From contig JAQBGG010000142.1 in assembly GCA_032122625.1 (NCBI GenBank), positions 1 through 22,788 on the forward strand: a stretch of DNA of 22,788 nucleotides, written 5' to 3'. This stretch comes from CAXMST01 sp032122625 (lineage in GTDB: Bacteria; Actinomycetota; Thermoleophilia; Solirubrobacterales; 70-9). Under the pieces are notes generated by a model. The model made no database searches. It saw only the letters and a list, made by a program, of their open reading frames with translations, and had not been told where the DNA came from. How positions within the stretch are numbered: position 1 is the stretch's first letter; each line of letters opens with the position of its first letter. Made by a program: the position numbers and the translations under genes. This document shows, piece after piece, positions 7,352-13,965 of the stretch.

Positions 7352-8092
7352 ATGAACCACCAGGAGAAGGAGGAGTACCTCCGCGAGTACGAGGCGATGA
7401 AGAAGAAGGGCAAGCCCTTCTTCCCCTACGCCGTCATGAAGGACTCGGTGATGGCGCTGATCGTCGTCCTGGTGATCGCCGCGATGGCAATCTTCCTCGG
7501 CGCCGAGCAGGGCCCGAAGGCCGACCCGACCACGACCACCTACACACCGCGCCCGGAGTGGTACTTCTTCTTCCTCTTCGAGGTGCTGCGGGTGATCAAG
7601 CCGCCGGAGCTGACGCCGCTGGCGACGATCGGTGTGCCGTCGATCGCGATGGTGCTGCTCTTTCTGCTTCCGTTCTATGACAGGGGCGCAGAGCGCCGCC
7701 CGCTGAAGCGGCCGATCGCAATGACCGCCGCCGTGCTCACGGTCGTCTCGATGGCCTGGCTGACTCTGCTCGGCGCCGAGGGCGGACCGCCTACCGAAAT
7801 CGAGCTCGCGACGGCGCCCGAGTTCGAGGACGGACAGCAGGTGGTCGCCTCGCAGGGCTGCCTCGGTTGCCACAAGATCGGTGAGAATGGCGGCACGCTC
7901 GGACCCGACCTGACCGAGGTCGGCAACAGGATTCCCGCCGCCGCGATCGCCCGCTCAGTGGTCGTCGGGCCGGACATCATGCCCGCCTACACGCTGCAGG
8001 ACACGGATCCCGAGGCCTTCGACGAGATGGTCAAATACCTCGCCTCGCTGGACGGCGAGGAGTATGTCGCACCCGCCGACGGCGGCGGGTAG
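7352..8092 (+). CDS. qcrC: Cytochrome b subunit IV-cytochrome c fusion of menaquinol:cytochrome c reductase
   Basis: A 246-residue fusion. The N-terminal half is the b6f subunit-IV-like part: a first span at about 33-50, the Qo-site motif PEWY at 68-71 in RPEWYFFFLFEVLR, a span at about 93-108 and one at about 121-141. The C-terminal half is a monoheme cytochrome c with CLGCH (Cys170, Cys173, His174) and the likely axial methionine Met210 in DIMPAY. This matches Bacillus QcrC, in which the cytochrome c is tethered to subunit IV. Mycobacterium instead has a separate diheme QcrC. The start ATG is 3 bp after the cytochrome b6 stop and has a good Shine-Dalgarno. The role is to complete the Qo site and pass electrons from the Rieske centre to the outside of the membrane. 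Confidence 0.93.
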   Translation: MNHQEKEEYLREYEAMKKKGKPFFPYAVMKDSVMALIVVLVIAAMAIFLGAEQGPKADPTTTTYTPRPEWYFFFLFEVLRVIKPPELTPLATIGVPSIAMVLLFLLPFYDRGAERRPLKRPIAMTAAVLTVVSMAWLTLLGAEGGPPTEIELATAPEFEDGQQVVASQGCLGCHKIGENGGTLGPDLTEVGNRIPAAAIARSVVVGPDIMPAYTLQDTDPEAFDEMVKYLASLDGEEYVAPADGGG

Positions 8093-8108
8093 CCGCACTC
8101 CTCGAGCA

Positions 8109-8516
8109 GTGCGCTCCGGGAGCCGCCGCGGCGCGGCTGTACTCGCGATCATGATCAGCGCCGTGCTGTCCGCCTGCGGGGGCGACGGCGGCGGCATCCC
8201 GACGCCGGCAGGGGGGTTCCCGAGGACCACGGACGTGGGGCCGCTGGTCCCCGGGGAGGATCGCGGTCCCCGCGTGCGGCCCGGACTCCAGGCAGGCCGG
8301 GAAGTGTTCTTCAGCCAGGGGTGTGCAGCCTGTCATGCGGTCGGCTCCGCGGGGACCGGCGACCTCGGAGGGGAGCTGACAACGGTCGGCGCGGAGCTCT
8401 CGCGAGCCGAACTGGAGAGCGCCGTGCGCCGGGGCCCGAGCTTCATGCCCAGCTACGATGCGATGCCGCCGGAGATGGTCGACGAGCTCGTCGACTACCT
8501 GGCCGCGTTGCGATGA
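8109..8516 (+). CDS. Lipoprotein monoheme cytochrome c
   Basis: From the GTG at 8109 the protein has 135 residues and a textbook lipoprotein signal: basic n-region RSGSRRG, hydrophobic AAVLAIMISAVLS and lipobox L-S-A-Cys23. The mature part is a small class I cytochrome c with CAACH (Cys72, Cys75, His76) and the probable methionine ligand Met113 in SFMPSY. An ATG at 8064 gives 15 more residues and a 29-bp overlap with the previous gene. I reject it because the n-region would then be unusually long, though a GAGGAG lies just before it. The protein should sit on the outer face of the membrane and probably accepts electrons from the reductase and hands them to a terminal oxidase. Its stop overlaps the next ATG (ATGA). 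Confidence 0.88.
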   Translation: MRSGSRRGAAVLAIMISAVLSACGGDGGGIPTPAGGFPRTTDVGPLVPGEDRGPRVRPGLQAGREVFFSQGCAACHAVGSAGTGDLGGELTTVGAELSRAELESAVRRGPSFMPSYDAMPPEMVDELVDYLAALR

Positions 8517-9256
8517 TCGAAAGTAAGCCCGCACGAGATTCCGAGGAGTTCGCCGGCCAGGTCCGGGGAATGTTCGACCGGATCGCCGGCGTCTACGACC
8601 TGATGAACTCGGCGATGACCGCCGGCATGCACCATCGCTGGCGCGACCGCGCCGCCGACCGCGCCGAGCTCAGCCCAGGTGATGTCGCGCTCGACGTCGC
8701 CTGCGGCACCGGCGATATGACCCTGCGGCTGCAACGGCGCGTCGGTTCCGACGGTCATGTGATCGGCTCCGATTTCTCCGAGCGGATGCTCGATCTCGCT
8801 CGCGAGAAGGGAGCTTCCCGGGCATCGAGCGGGCTCGGCGGGACACCGATCTACGAGTGGGGGGATGCCCTCGAGCTCACCTACGACGACGATGCCTTCG
8901 ATGCCGTGACCGTTGGCTTCGGGGTCCGAAACTTCGCCGATCTGGATCGGGGGCTGGCGGAGATGAATCGGGTGTTGAAGCCTGGCGGGCGCATGGTGAT
9001 CCTCGAGATCACCCAGCCGCAGCGACCACCGCTGTCGACCTTCTTCTCCCTCTGGTTCGACCGCCTCGTGCCGCTGCTGGGTAACGTCGCCGGCGATGCC
9101 GAGGCCTACAGCTACCTTCCGGAGTCGGTGAAACGCTTTCCACCGCCAGAGGACCTGGCGGAAAAGATGGAGCGCGCGGGCCTTACCGGGATTCGCTGGA
9201 CGATCCTTGCCGGCGGCATCATTGCCATTCATTCCGGGGTCAAGCCGGGCAGCTGA
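8513..9256 (+). CDS. menG: Demethylmenaquinone methyltransferase (UbiE/MenG family)
   Basis: SAM-dependent C-methyltransferase for the last step of menaquinone synthesis (it would act on a ubiquinone precursor if ubiquinone were made). The 247-residue length is normal. Signatures are RGMFDRIAGVYDLMNSAMTA, the SAM motif I at about 57-68 (VALDVACGTGDM), VIGSDFSERMLDLAREK, TVGFGVRNFADLDRGLAEM with RVLKPGGRMVILEI, and the late SYLPESVKRFPPPEDLAEKM. The start ATG overlaps the cytochrome c stop, and its own TGA overlaps the start of the polyprenyl synthase (TGATG). Operon context with a menaquinol-type reductase favours the menaquinone role. A much longer frame extends upstream to 8321 but reads through the cytochrome c gene, so I reject that start. 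Confidence 0.94.
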   Translation: MIESKPARDSEEFAGQVRGMFDRIAGVYDLMNSAMTAGMHHRWRDRAADRAELSPGDVALDVACGTGDMTLRLQRRVGSDGHVIGSDFSERMLDLAREKGASRASSGLGGTPIYEWGDALELTYDDDAFDAVTVGFGVRNFADLDRGLAEMNRVLKPGGRMVILEITQPQRPPLSTFFSLWFDRLVPLLGNVAGDAEAYSYLPESVKRFPPPEDLAEKMERAGLTGIRWTILAGGIIAIHSGVKPGS

Positions 9257-10233
9257 TGGCCCGCTCGGCGATTCCCGAGCCGGTGACCGCGGTCACCGAT
9301 CTCGCCGGGGCCTGGCTACCGCTGCGCCTCGAGCAGGTGGAGCGGCGCCTGGCCGAGATCGCCGCCGGCCACGGCGAACCGATAGCCGCTGACGCCGGCT
9401 CGACCCTCGCCGCGGGTGGCAAGCGGATGCGGCCGCTGCTCGTTCTACTCTGCGCCGGCCGCGAGGCCGGGGAGGAGGCGATCCGAGCGGCGACGGCGAT
9501 CGAGTTGGTACACATGGCGACGCTGGTCCACGACGACGTCCTCGACGATGCGCCGATGCGGCGTGGGCGCCCTACCGTCGTCGCCAACGCCGGCCGCGCC
9601 CGCGCCCTGGCGACCGGCGACCTGCTCTTCTCCCGTGCCTTTGCCGAGCTCGCGGCGCCCGGCTCCGCGCCGCAGGTCGCGGCCTTGGCCACAGCCTCGG
9701 TGGCGCTTGCTCGCGGCGAGCTCGCTCAGCGCCAGGACGCCTACCATGCCGACGTCAGCGCCGAGCGCTACTACCTGCGTTGTCGCCTGAAGACGGCGGC
9801 CCTTTTCGAATGCGCGTGCGTGGTCGGGGCCGAACGACCGGAGCCGGAGCGCGAGGCGCTGGCCGCCTTCGGCCGTGAGATTGGCCTCGCCTTTCAGCTT
9901 CTCGACGACGTTCTCGACGTCATCGGACCTCCCGAGCGGACCGGCAAAGCCCGGGGCGCCGATCTGCTCGACGGAACGGTCAACCTGCCGCTGATCCGGG
10001 CCCGCGATCGCGACCGGGGACTCTCATCGCTCGATCTGCGGGGGCTCGACGAGCGGGCTGCCGAGCAGGTCTGCGACCGGATAGCGGCGACCGGCGCGAC
10101 CCAGACCGTGCGGGCTGAGGCCCGCGAGCGGGTCGAGAGGGCGAAGTCGGGTCTGCGCGAGGCTGAGCTGACGGCCGGCGACAGGCATCTCTTCGAGCTC
10201 GTCGCCGACGGGGTGGTCGAGCGCTACTCCTGA
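9256..10233 (+). CDS. Long-chain all-trans polyprenyl diphosphate synthase
   Basis: Elongates an allylic diphosphate with isopentenyl diphosphate, probably to make the menaquinone side chain. In 325 residues it has GGKRMRPLL (about 54-62), the first Asp-rich motif DDVLD at 93-97 and the second DDVLD at 217-221, followed by GKARGADLLDGTVNLPLI. The residue five positions before the first Asp motif is Ala88. Small residues there are associated with products longer than C20, so a C30-C50 product is expected, though the exact length cannot be read. It is translationally coupled to menG, which argues for menaquinone rather than carotenoid synthesis. If the HepS-like gene at 5249 is real, the enzyme may be heterodimeric like Bacillus HepS-HepT. 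It is the last gene of the plus-strand run. Confidence 0.92.
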   Translation: MARSAIPEPVTAVTDLAGAWLPLRLEQVERRLAEIAAGHGEPIAADAGSTLAAGGKRMRPLLVLLCAGREAGEEAIRAATAIELVHMATLVHDDVLDDAPMRRGRPTVVANAGRARALATGDLLFSRAFAELAAPGSAPQVAALATASVALARGELAQRQDAYHADVSAERYYLRCRLKTAALFECACVVGAERPEPEREALAAFGREIGLAFQLLDDVLDVIGPPERTGKARGADLLDGTVNLPLIRARDRDRGLSSLDLRGLDERAAEQVCDRIAATGATQTVRAEARERVERAKSGLREAELTAGDRHLFELVADGVVERYS

Positions 10234-10239
10234 GCTCGC

Positions 10240-10253
10240 ACCGAGCTCTCGGT
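10240..10253. terminator. Candidate hairpin between convergent genes
   Basis: ACCGAG and CTCGGT form an inverted repeat separated by 2 bp, effectively a stem of 5 bp with a small loop, followed on the plus strand by TTTCGGGTT. It sits between the stop of the polyprenyl synthase gene and the stop of the convergent zinc-ribbon gene and could act in both directions. There is no proper T tract, so confidence is low. Confidence 0.35.
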
Positions 10254-10263
10254 TTCGGGTTGG

Positions 10264-10665
10264 TTAGAAGTCCTCGGGGAGGATCTGGTCGCTCTGCAGC
10301 GCGACGCTGAAGCGCTCGATCGCCTCTTCCATGTTGTAGCGCTCGAGCTTGCCTAGGTCGTCCAGGAGCGCGATCGTGCCGTTGTCGAGGATCGCGTCGA
10401 AGCGATCGAGCGCCGGCTGGGAGAAGATTCCCGCCCGCCCGGCATCACACTCGGGGCACTGCAGTTCGACGCGCCAGCTGCGCCTGTCGACTGGAGCCCA
10501 CTCGACCGGCTGGACGAGGTTCGAGCCGCACGCTGGGCAGAGATGCAGATCGTCTTCCGAGCGCTGCGGCGTGACCCGTTTGGGCCGGGTGTTCAGCGTC
10601 GGGATCTGGCTTGGCCCCTGACGCCCGTTGCGCCTGCGGCGCCTATGTCGGTCTGCGGAATCCAT
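10264..10665 (-). CDS. Small zinc-ribbon protein of unknown function
   Basis: From the ATG at 10665 the protein has 133 residues; a GTG 21 bp upstream, at 10686, is an alternative start. The first 35 residues are Arg-rich and probably disordered (HRRRRRNGRQ). They are followed by a zinc-ribbon-like pair of knuckles, CPACG about 25 residues before CPECD, and a helical acidic C-terminus (about 85-133) with LDRFDAILDNG and IERFSVALQSD. I do not recognise a named family. The four cysteines and basic N-terminus would suit nucleic-acid or protein binding, but this is not shown. The gene is downstream of dcd on the same strand, about 115 bp away, and convergent with the polyprenyl synthase. Its codon use and GC content match its neighbours, and the frame is open with coherent protein, so it is probably real. 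Confidence 0.75.
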   Translation of the reverse strand: MDSADRHRRRRRNGRQGPSQIPTLNTRPKRVTPQRSEDDLHLCPACGSNLVQPVEWAPVDRRSWRVELQCPECDAGRAGIFSQPALDRFDAILDNGTIALLDDLGKLERYNMEEAIERFSVALQSDQILPEDF

Positions 10666-10776
10666 GCGTAGAAGCCGTATCGGCACGCCGCGATCGACTC
10701 GGAGGCAGGGGCTCGAATCTGGACAGCCGTTAGACCCGTTTGCGTCCGCCGGCAGCTAATCTGCAGCGCCCCCGGC

Positions 10777-10803
10777 ACCCCGTAAACCCCCTGGAAACGG
10801 GGT
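10777..10803 (-). terminator. Candidate hairpin at the 3' end of dcd
   Basis: ACCCCGT (10777-10783) and ACGGGGT (10797-10803) form a 7-bp inverted repeat with a 13-bp loop, directly at the dcd stop codon. It could be an RNA hairpin ending or stabilising the dcd transcript. No T run follows, so it is not a classic intrinsic terminator. Confidence 0.35.
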
Positions 10804-11384
10804 TAATCGGTCTCCTCGGCGAAGTTCAGGTAGTAGCGCGAGGGAGTTGGGCCCATTTGGCCCTTGTACTTGGACCCCGCGGCGGAGCTGCCGTAGGGGG
10901 CCTCCGCAGCCGTCGTCATCCGCAAGAACGAGATCTGGCCGATCTTCATTCCGGGGTAGATCGCGATTGGCAGGGTGGCGACGTTCGACAGCTCGAGCGT
11001 CAGGTGGCCGTCCCACCCGGCATCGACGAACCCGGCCGTGCTGTGGATCAGCAGGCCCAGGCGCCCAAGCGACGACTTGCCCTCGAGGCGAGCGACGAGT
11101 TCGTTGCCGAGCGCGACGCGCTCCAGCGTCGAGCCGAGCACGAACTCGCCAGGGTGCAGGATGAACGGTCGCTCACCGCTCTCGTCGACCTCGACGAGTT
11201 CGGTCAAGTCCTCCTGCGCCTGCTTGGGGTCGATGTAGGGCGTCGTGTCGTTGCGGAAGACTCGGAAGAATCGATCGACCCGCAGGTCCACTGAGGAGGG
11301 CTGCATGGCGTTCACGCCGAGCGGCTCGATGACGATGCCGCCCGAGTCCAGCTCTTCGGTGATCGACTTGTCCGACAAGATCAC
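10803..11384 (-). CDS. dcd: dCTP deaminase, probably dUMP-forming
   Basis: Deaminates dCTP. In the mycobacterial/archaeal type it also hydrolyses the product to dUMP, supplying thymidylate synthesis. The 193-residue protein aligns along its length with actinobacterial Dcd: MILSDKSI at the start, QPSSVDLRVDRFFRVF, ILHPGEFVLGSTLE, the catalytic block GKSSLGRLGLLIHSTAGFVD and GHLTLELSNVATLPI with the catalytic Glu, then PGMKIGQI and SKYKGQMGPTPSRYY. I chose the GTG at 11384 because family members start MxLSD; an ATG at 11405 would add seven residues with no homology. A TAGGCT box ends 8 bp before the GTG, suggesting a leaderless mRNA. The gene is divergent from tatA, sharing a promoter region of about 70 bp. 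Confidence 0.95.
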   Translation of the reverse strand: MILSDKSITEELDSGGIVIEPLGVNAMQPSSVDLRVDRFFRVFRNDTTPYIDPKQAQEDLTELVEVDESGERPFILHPGEFVLGSTLERVALGNELVARLEGKSSLGRLGLLIHSTAGFVDAGWDGHLTLELSNVATLPIAIYPGMKIGQISFLRMTTAAEAPYGSSAAGSKYKGQMGPTPSRYYLNFAEETD

Positions 11385-11392
11385 GGGCCGGG

Positions 11393-11398
11393 AGCCTA
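11393..11398 (-). promoter_or_regulatory. Candidate -10 box of dcd
   Basis: On the minus strand TAGGCT ends 8 bp before the GTG start at 11384, consistent with a transcript starting at or very near the start codon. No convincing -35 element is visible. Confidence 0.4.
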
Positions 11399-11442
11399 CA
11401 TCCAACCAACGACTGATCCGCGAACCCGTGTGCCGGCGGCGC

Positions 11443-11448
11443 TACCAT
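11443..11448 (+). promoter_or_regulatory. Candidate -10 box of tatA (leaderless)
   Basis: TACCAT is followed by six bases and then the tatA ATG, which places the expected transcription start on the start codon. There is no Shine-Dalgarno sequence in front of this gene, as expected for a leaderless message. Confidence 0.5.
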
Positions 11449-11454
11449 TGGGCC

Positions 11455-11697
11455 ATGCCGAACGTTGGACCGCTCGAGTTGGCGATCGTTCTGATCATCG
11501 CCCTGGTGATCTTCGGGCCGAAGAGATTGCCTGAACTGGGTAAGTCGCTGGGTCGCGGAATGCGCGAGTTCAAGGACTCGATCAGCGGCAACAGTGACGA
11601 TGATGATGATGATGATGACGATGACGATCCGCCCGAGATCGAGAACGGCGTCGAGGAAGCTTCCGAGAGCGAACCGGCCGGCCAGCGCGGCGTCTGA
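11455..11697 (+). CDS. tatA: Sec-independent protein translocase subunit TatA
   Basis: Pore-forming or membrane-thinning component of the twin-arginine translocase, which exports folded cofactor proteins. The 80-residue protein has the family layout: a short N-terminus (MPNVGPLE), one membrane span (about 8-21), the hinge FGPKRLPELG and an amphipathic helix KSLGRGMREFKDSI. The tail holds 11 consecutive aspartates encoded by GAT/GAC codons, then a Glu-rich end. Longer upstream starts in the same frame have no family similarity and overlap dcd on the other strand, so I use the ATG at 11455. tatC follows after 36 bp. No tatB is seen; actinobacterial TatB is often encoded elsewhere. The operon's Rieske protein is a plausible substrate. 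Confidence 0.95.
   Translation: MPNVGPLELAIVLIIALVIFGPKRLPELGKSLGRGMREFKDSISGNSDDDDDDDDDDDPPEIENGVEEASESEPAGQRGV
11596..11628. repeat. GAT/GAC trinucleotide tract encoding poly-Asp in tatA
   Basis: Eleven consecutive Asp codons, six of them an uninterrupted GAT run, in the C-terminal tail of tatA. Triplet slippage would change tail length without shifting the frame. Confidence 0.8.
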
Positions 11698-11733
11698 GGC
11701 GCTCGCCTCCGCGACCGAGGGAGAGCCTGAGTA

Positions 11734-12492
11734 GTGGCCCGGATCCGGGCAGCCGACTTCGACGAGCGCCTGACGCTGGTCGAGCATCTCGACGAGCTGC
11801 GCACCCGGCTGCTGATCTCCGGGGGCGTGCTGCTCCTCGCGGCCGCGCTCTGCTTTTGGCAGAACCACCTGCTGTTGGAGATCGCCGACGCACCGCTGGA
11901 CGGCCGCAAGCTGCTGACCCTGTCGGTCGGGGAGCCGTTCATCACCACGCTGACGATCTCTTTCTACGGAGCGATCCTCCTGGCGCTGCCGGTGATCCTC
12001 TACCAGGTCTACGCCTTCGTCCTGCCGGCCTTCGCGCCGAATGAGAAGAAGGTCATGCTGCCGTTGCTGCTGATGGTCCCCTTCCTGTTCATCGCCGGCG
12101 TCGTCTTCGCCTACTACGTGGTGACGCCGGCGGCGATCGACTTCCTGCTCAACTTCAACAGCGACGAGTTCAACATCCAGGTCAGGGCGCGCGAGTACTA
12201 CAGCTTCTTCGCGCTCTCGCTGCTCTCGGTCGGCGTTCTCTTCCAGATCCCGGTCGGCGTCCTGGCCGTCACCAGGCTCGGGATCGTCAGCCCCGATCAG
12301 ATCGCTGCCAACCGCCGCTACGGCTTCCTCGGGATCGCTGTCCTGGCGATGCTGCTGCCCGGCACCGACCCGGTGACGATGCTGATCTCGATGGTGCCGT
12401 TGTTGATCCTGTTCGAGTTCAGCATCATCCTCGCCCGCGCCTTCGGCCGGCAGCGGGAGCCGTCCGCCGATCTCGCCACGGACGAGGGCTGA
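11734..12492 (+). CDS. tatC: Sec-independent protein translocase subunit TatC
   Basis: Polytopic membrane receptor that binds twin-arginine signal peptides. In 252 residues it shows the cytoplasmic N-terminal motif LVEHLDELRTRLL and about six hydrophobic spans. It has VGEPFITTL before span 2, LPVILYQVYAFVLPAFAPNEKK (the conserved P-x3-YQ-x2-F-x2-P block) and a late P-G-TDPVTM loop before the final span. The start is GTG at 11734 with a purine-rich GGGAGAG upstream. It is 36 bp after tatA and certainly co-transcribed with it. The C-terminal tail is short and charged. All expected regions are present, so it should be functional. Confidence 0.96.
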   Translation: MARIRAADFDERLTLVEHLDELRTRLLISGGVLLLAAALCFWQNHLLLEIADAPLDGRKLLTLSVGEPFITTLTISFYGAILLALPVILYQVYAFVLPAFAPNEKKVMLPLLLMVPFLFIAGVVFAYYVVTPAAIDFLLNFNSDEFNIQVRAREYYSFFALSLLSVGVLFQIPVGVLAVTRLGIVSPDQIAANRRYGFLGIAVLAMLLPGTDPVTMLISMVPLLILFEFSIILARAFGRQREPSADLATDEG

Positions 12493-12520
12493 GAATCACC
12501 GCCCGACCAGGGCGATCCTC

Positions 12521-12526
12521 TACGCT
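12521..12526 (+). promoter_or_regulatory. Candidate -10 box of the TPR-like gene
   Basis: TACGCT ends 8 bp before the ATG at 12535. It implies that this gene can be transcribed separately from tatAC, with a nearly leaderless mRNA. Confidence 0.4.
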
Positions 12527-12534
12527 CCCCATCC

Positions 12535-13344
12535 ATGCTTTTCGATATTCGCGGCAAGCGGAAGCGGTTTATTCAGGTCATCTACGTCTTCCTGGCATTG
12601 CTGCTCGGTGGCGGCCTCGTGCTGTTCGGAATCGGGGGCGACGCAAACGGCGGTCTCGGTGATCTGCTCGGGATCAGCAGCAACAGCGGCAGCGACGGCA
12701 GCACCGAGTTCAACGACGAGGTCGAGGCAGCCGAGAGCAGGCTCGCGACGGACCCCGAGAACCCGGCCGCTCTGCTTTCGCTGGCACGCTACAGCTACCT
12801 CAACGGCCAGCAGTCGCTGGAGGTCGATGAGGAGCAGGGCACCCAGGTGGTCACCGACGAGGCTCGGACCGACTTCGAGGCCTCGATCGACGCCTGGGAG
12901 CGCTACCTGAAGGCCAACAAGGGCCAGCCCGACGCCTCGGTCGCGACGCTGATCTTCCGCGCTTACACGTCCGTCGCCTTCGATTCCACCAGCCCGGTGA
13001 CGATCCAGCGTCGCCTCGACGGGGCTCAGGATGCCGCCGCTGTGATCGCAGCAGAGCGCCCGGGGCCGACCAGCTTCCTCGATCTCGCCAGCCTCGCCTA
13101 CCTCGCCGGCGACACGAAGACCGCCGACAAAGCTGCGAAGCAGGCGCTCGCGGCGCTCCCCGACGACACCGGCCGGCCGGCGCTCAAGAGCCAGCTCGAG
13201 TCGGCCGAGCAGCAGGGCAAGCAGATTCAGAAGCAGCTCAAACAGCAGGCCGAGAATCCCGACCAGAATGCGCTCGAGGACCCCCTCGGCACGCTCGGTG
13301 GCGCCCCCGCGGACGCGACCGGCACCTCGCCCCCCGGGGGCTGA
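12535..13344 (+). CDS. Membrane-anchored tetratricopeptide-like protein
   Basis: A 269-residue protein with a short basic N-terminus (MLFDIRGKRKRF), one membrane span (about 13-33), a Gly/Ser/Asn linker and an extracytoplasmic helical domain. NPAALLSLARYSYLNGQ, an extended DFEASIDAWERYLKANKGQPD, TSFLDLASLAYLAGDTKTADKAAKQALAALPD and others look like degenerate TPR helices (about 60-230). A Gln/Lys-rich coil and a Pro/Gly-rich end follow. The anchor resembles the N-terminus of PpiD-like or TPR assembly proteins, which have the same RKRxxxxIxxxxxxLL...FGIG pattern, but no isomerase or SurA domain is present. It is 42 bp after tatC. A role in protein export or envelope assembly fits the neighbourhood but is not demonstrated. 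Confidence 0.8.
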   Translation: MLFDIRGKRKRFIQVIYVFLALLLGGGLVLFGIGGDANGGLGDLLGISSNSGSDGSTEFNDEVEAAESRLATDPENPAALLSLARYSYLNGQQSLEVDEEQGTQVVTDEARTDFEASIDAWERYLKANKGQPDASVATLIFRAYTSVAFDSTSPVTIQRRLDGAQDAAAVIAAERPGPTSFLDLASLAYLAGDTKTADKAAKQALAALPDDTGRPALKSQLESAEQQGKQIQKQLKQQAENPDQNALEDPLGTLGGAPADATGTSPPGG

Positions 13345-13388
13345 GCCCCAAGGCGATCCCTTGCCCGTGCGAGCGGACTCTCTCTCGC

Positions 13389-13394
13389 TAGCAT
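13389..13394 (+). promoter_or_regulatory. Candidate -10 box of tRNA-Lys
   Basis: TAGCAT ends 7 bp before the first base of the mature tRNA, so the primary transcript would start at or almost at the tRNA 5' end. It uses the same TANNNT pattern as the protein genes of the window. Confidence 0.5.
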
Positions 13395-13401
13395 CCCCGC
13401 G

Positions 13402-13474
13402 GGGCCATTAGCTCAACTGGCAGAGCAGGAGACTCTTAATCTCAAGGTTGAAGGTTCGAGTCCTTCATGGCCCA
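13402..13474 (+). tRNA. tRNA-Lys (anticodon CTT)
   Basis: A 73-base cloverleaf. The acceptor strands GGGCCAT and ATGGCCC pair fully. The D arm is GCTC/GAGC with GG in the loop. The anticodon stem GGAGA/TCTCA has one mismatch at its outer pair (27:43) and encloses the loop CTCTTAA with anticodon CTT, reading AAG codons. The T arm GAAGG-TTCGAGT-CCTTC is perfect. The discriminator base is A, and CCA is not encoded. AAG is the dominant Lys codon in the neighbouring genes, matching the anticodon. Confidence 0.96.
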
Positions 13475-13564
13475 TGACCGATCCCCGGCTCGCGGGCGCA
13501 CCCACCGCCGGCGACAGCTGGTCGATCACGCCCTTCTCGCGCGAAGACACACCGACGCCCGTGG

Positions 13565-13582
13565 GTGTCAATCAGGTGACAC
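13565..13582. repeat. Inverted repeat GTGTCA/TGACAC
   Basis: Perfect 6-bp arms separated by 6 bp, 91 bp past the tRNA. GTGTCAC and ATGTCAC recur in the next 100 bp. The arrangement looks like an operator or a small hairpin, but no regulator for it is apparent. Confidence 0.45.
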
Positions 13583-13704
13583 GACGGGCCTACTGGGCCA
13601 GGCGTGTCACGCGAATGGCGCTATGGGCCGATCACGTGGCAAGGCCGGGTCGGAACCGCGCGCATGTCACGGCGTTCACGCCTCCTCGGCTAAGTGGCGC
13701 TTTC

Positions 13705-13756
13705 GCTTAAAAGAGACAGGCCCTTGATTCGCTCAAGAGAGACAGGCCTTTGCTTC
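13705..13756 (+). repeat. Two tandem 26-bp imperfect repeats
   Basis: Unit 1 (13705-13730) and unit 2 (13731-13756) are directly adjacent, the same length, and match at 22 of 26 positions. The best conserved core is AGAGACAGGCC. No other copy is visible in the window. It lies about 220 bp before the sugar dehydrogenase start, so it may be a tandem binding site, or a relic of a short duplication. Confidence 0.7.
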
Positions 13757-13959
13757 TTGGCCGGCCCGTATTTGGCGGCTCGTGGCTCAGTGCCGGGCGG
13801 GGGCGCCGTTGACCAGATGGGTCACGTACCACGCCAAGTGCTTGGCCGCACCGAGGCCGATCTGCGCTGGGATCAGGAGCCGTTGCATCGAGGCGAACCC
13901 TATTGGCCTGGGCGGCGACGTGCCTAAGTGGCTGCGGCGTTTCCCGTTCCGATCCTGCT

Positions 13960-13965
13960 TAGACT
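13960..13965 (+). promoter_or_regulatory. Candidate -10 box of the UDP-sugar dehydrogenase gene (leaderless)
   Basis: TAGACT ends 7 bp before the ATG at 13973 and there is no Shine-Dalgarno, which together suggest a leaderless transcript beginning at the start codon. Confidence 0.5.

Noticed and set aside
8321..9256. Extended 311-residue version of the MenG protein
   Set aside because: The extra N-terminal part reads through the cytochrome c gene in another frame, and family similarity begins right after the ATG at 8513.
13705..13756. Similarity of the AAGAGACAG core to the end sequence of Tn5-type transposons
   Set aside because: Only about nine bases match, the copies are in direct rather than inverted orientation, and no transposase is nearby. 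I regard the match as chance, though adapter contamination could be excluded from the reads.
13474..13927. Small plus-strand frames of 77-86 codons after the tRNA
   Set aside because: They start within the tRNA 3' end or in the repeat region, lack ribosome sites, and give Arg/Pro/Ala-rich sequence typical of random GC-rich DNA.
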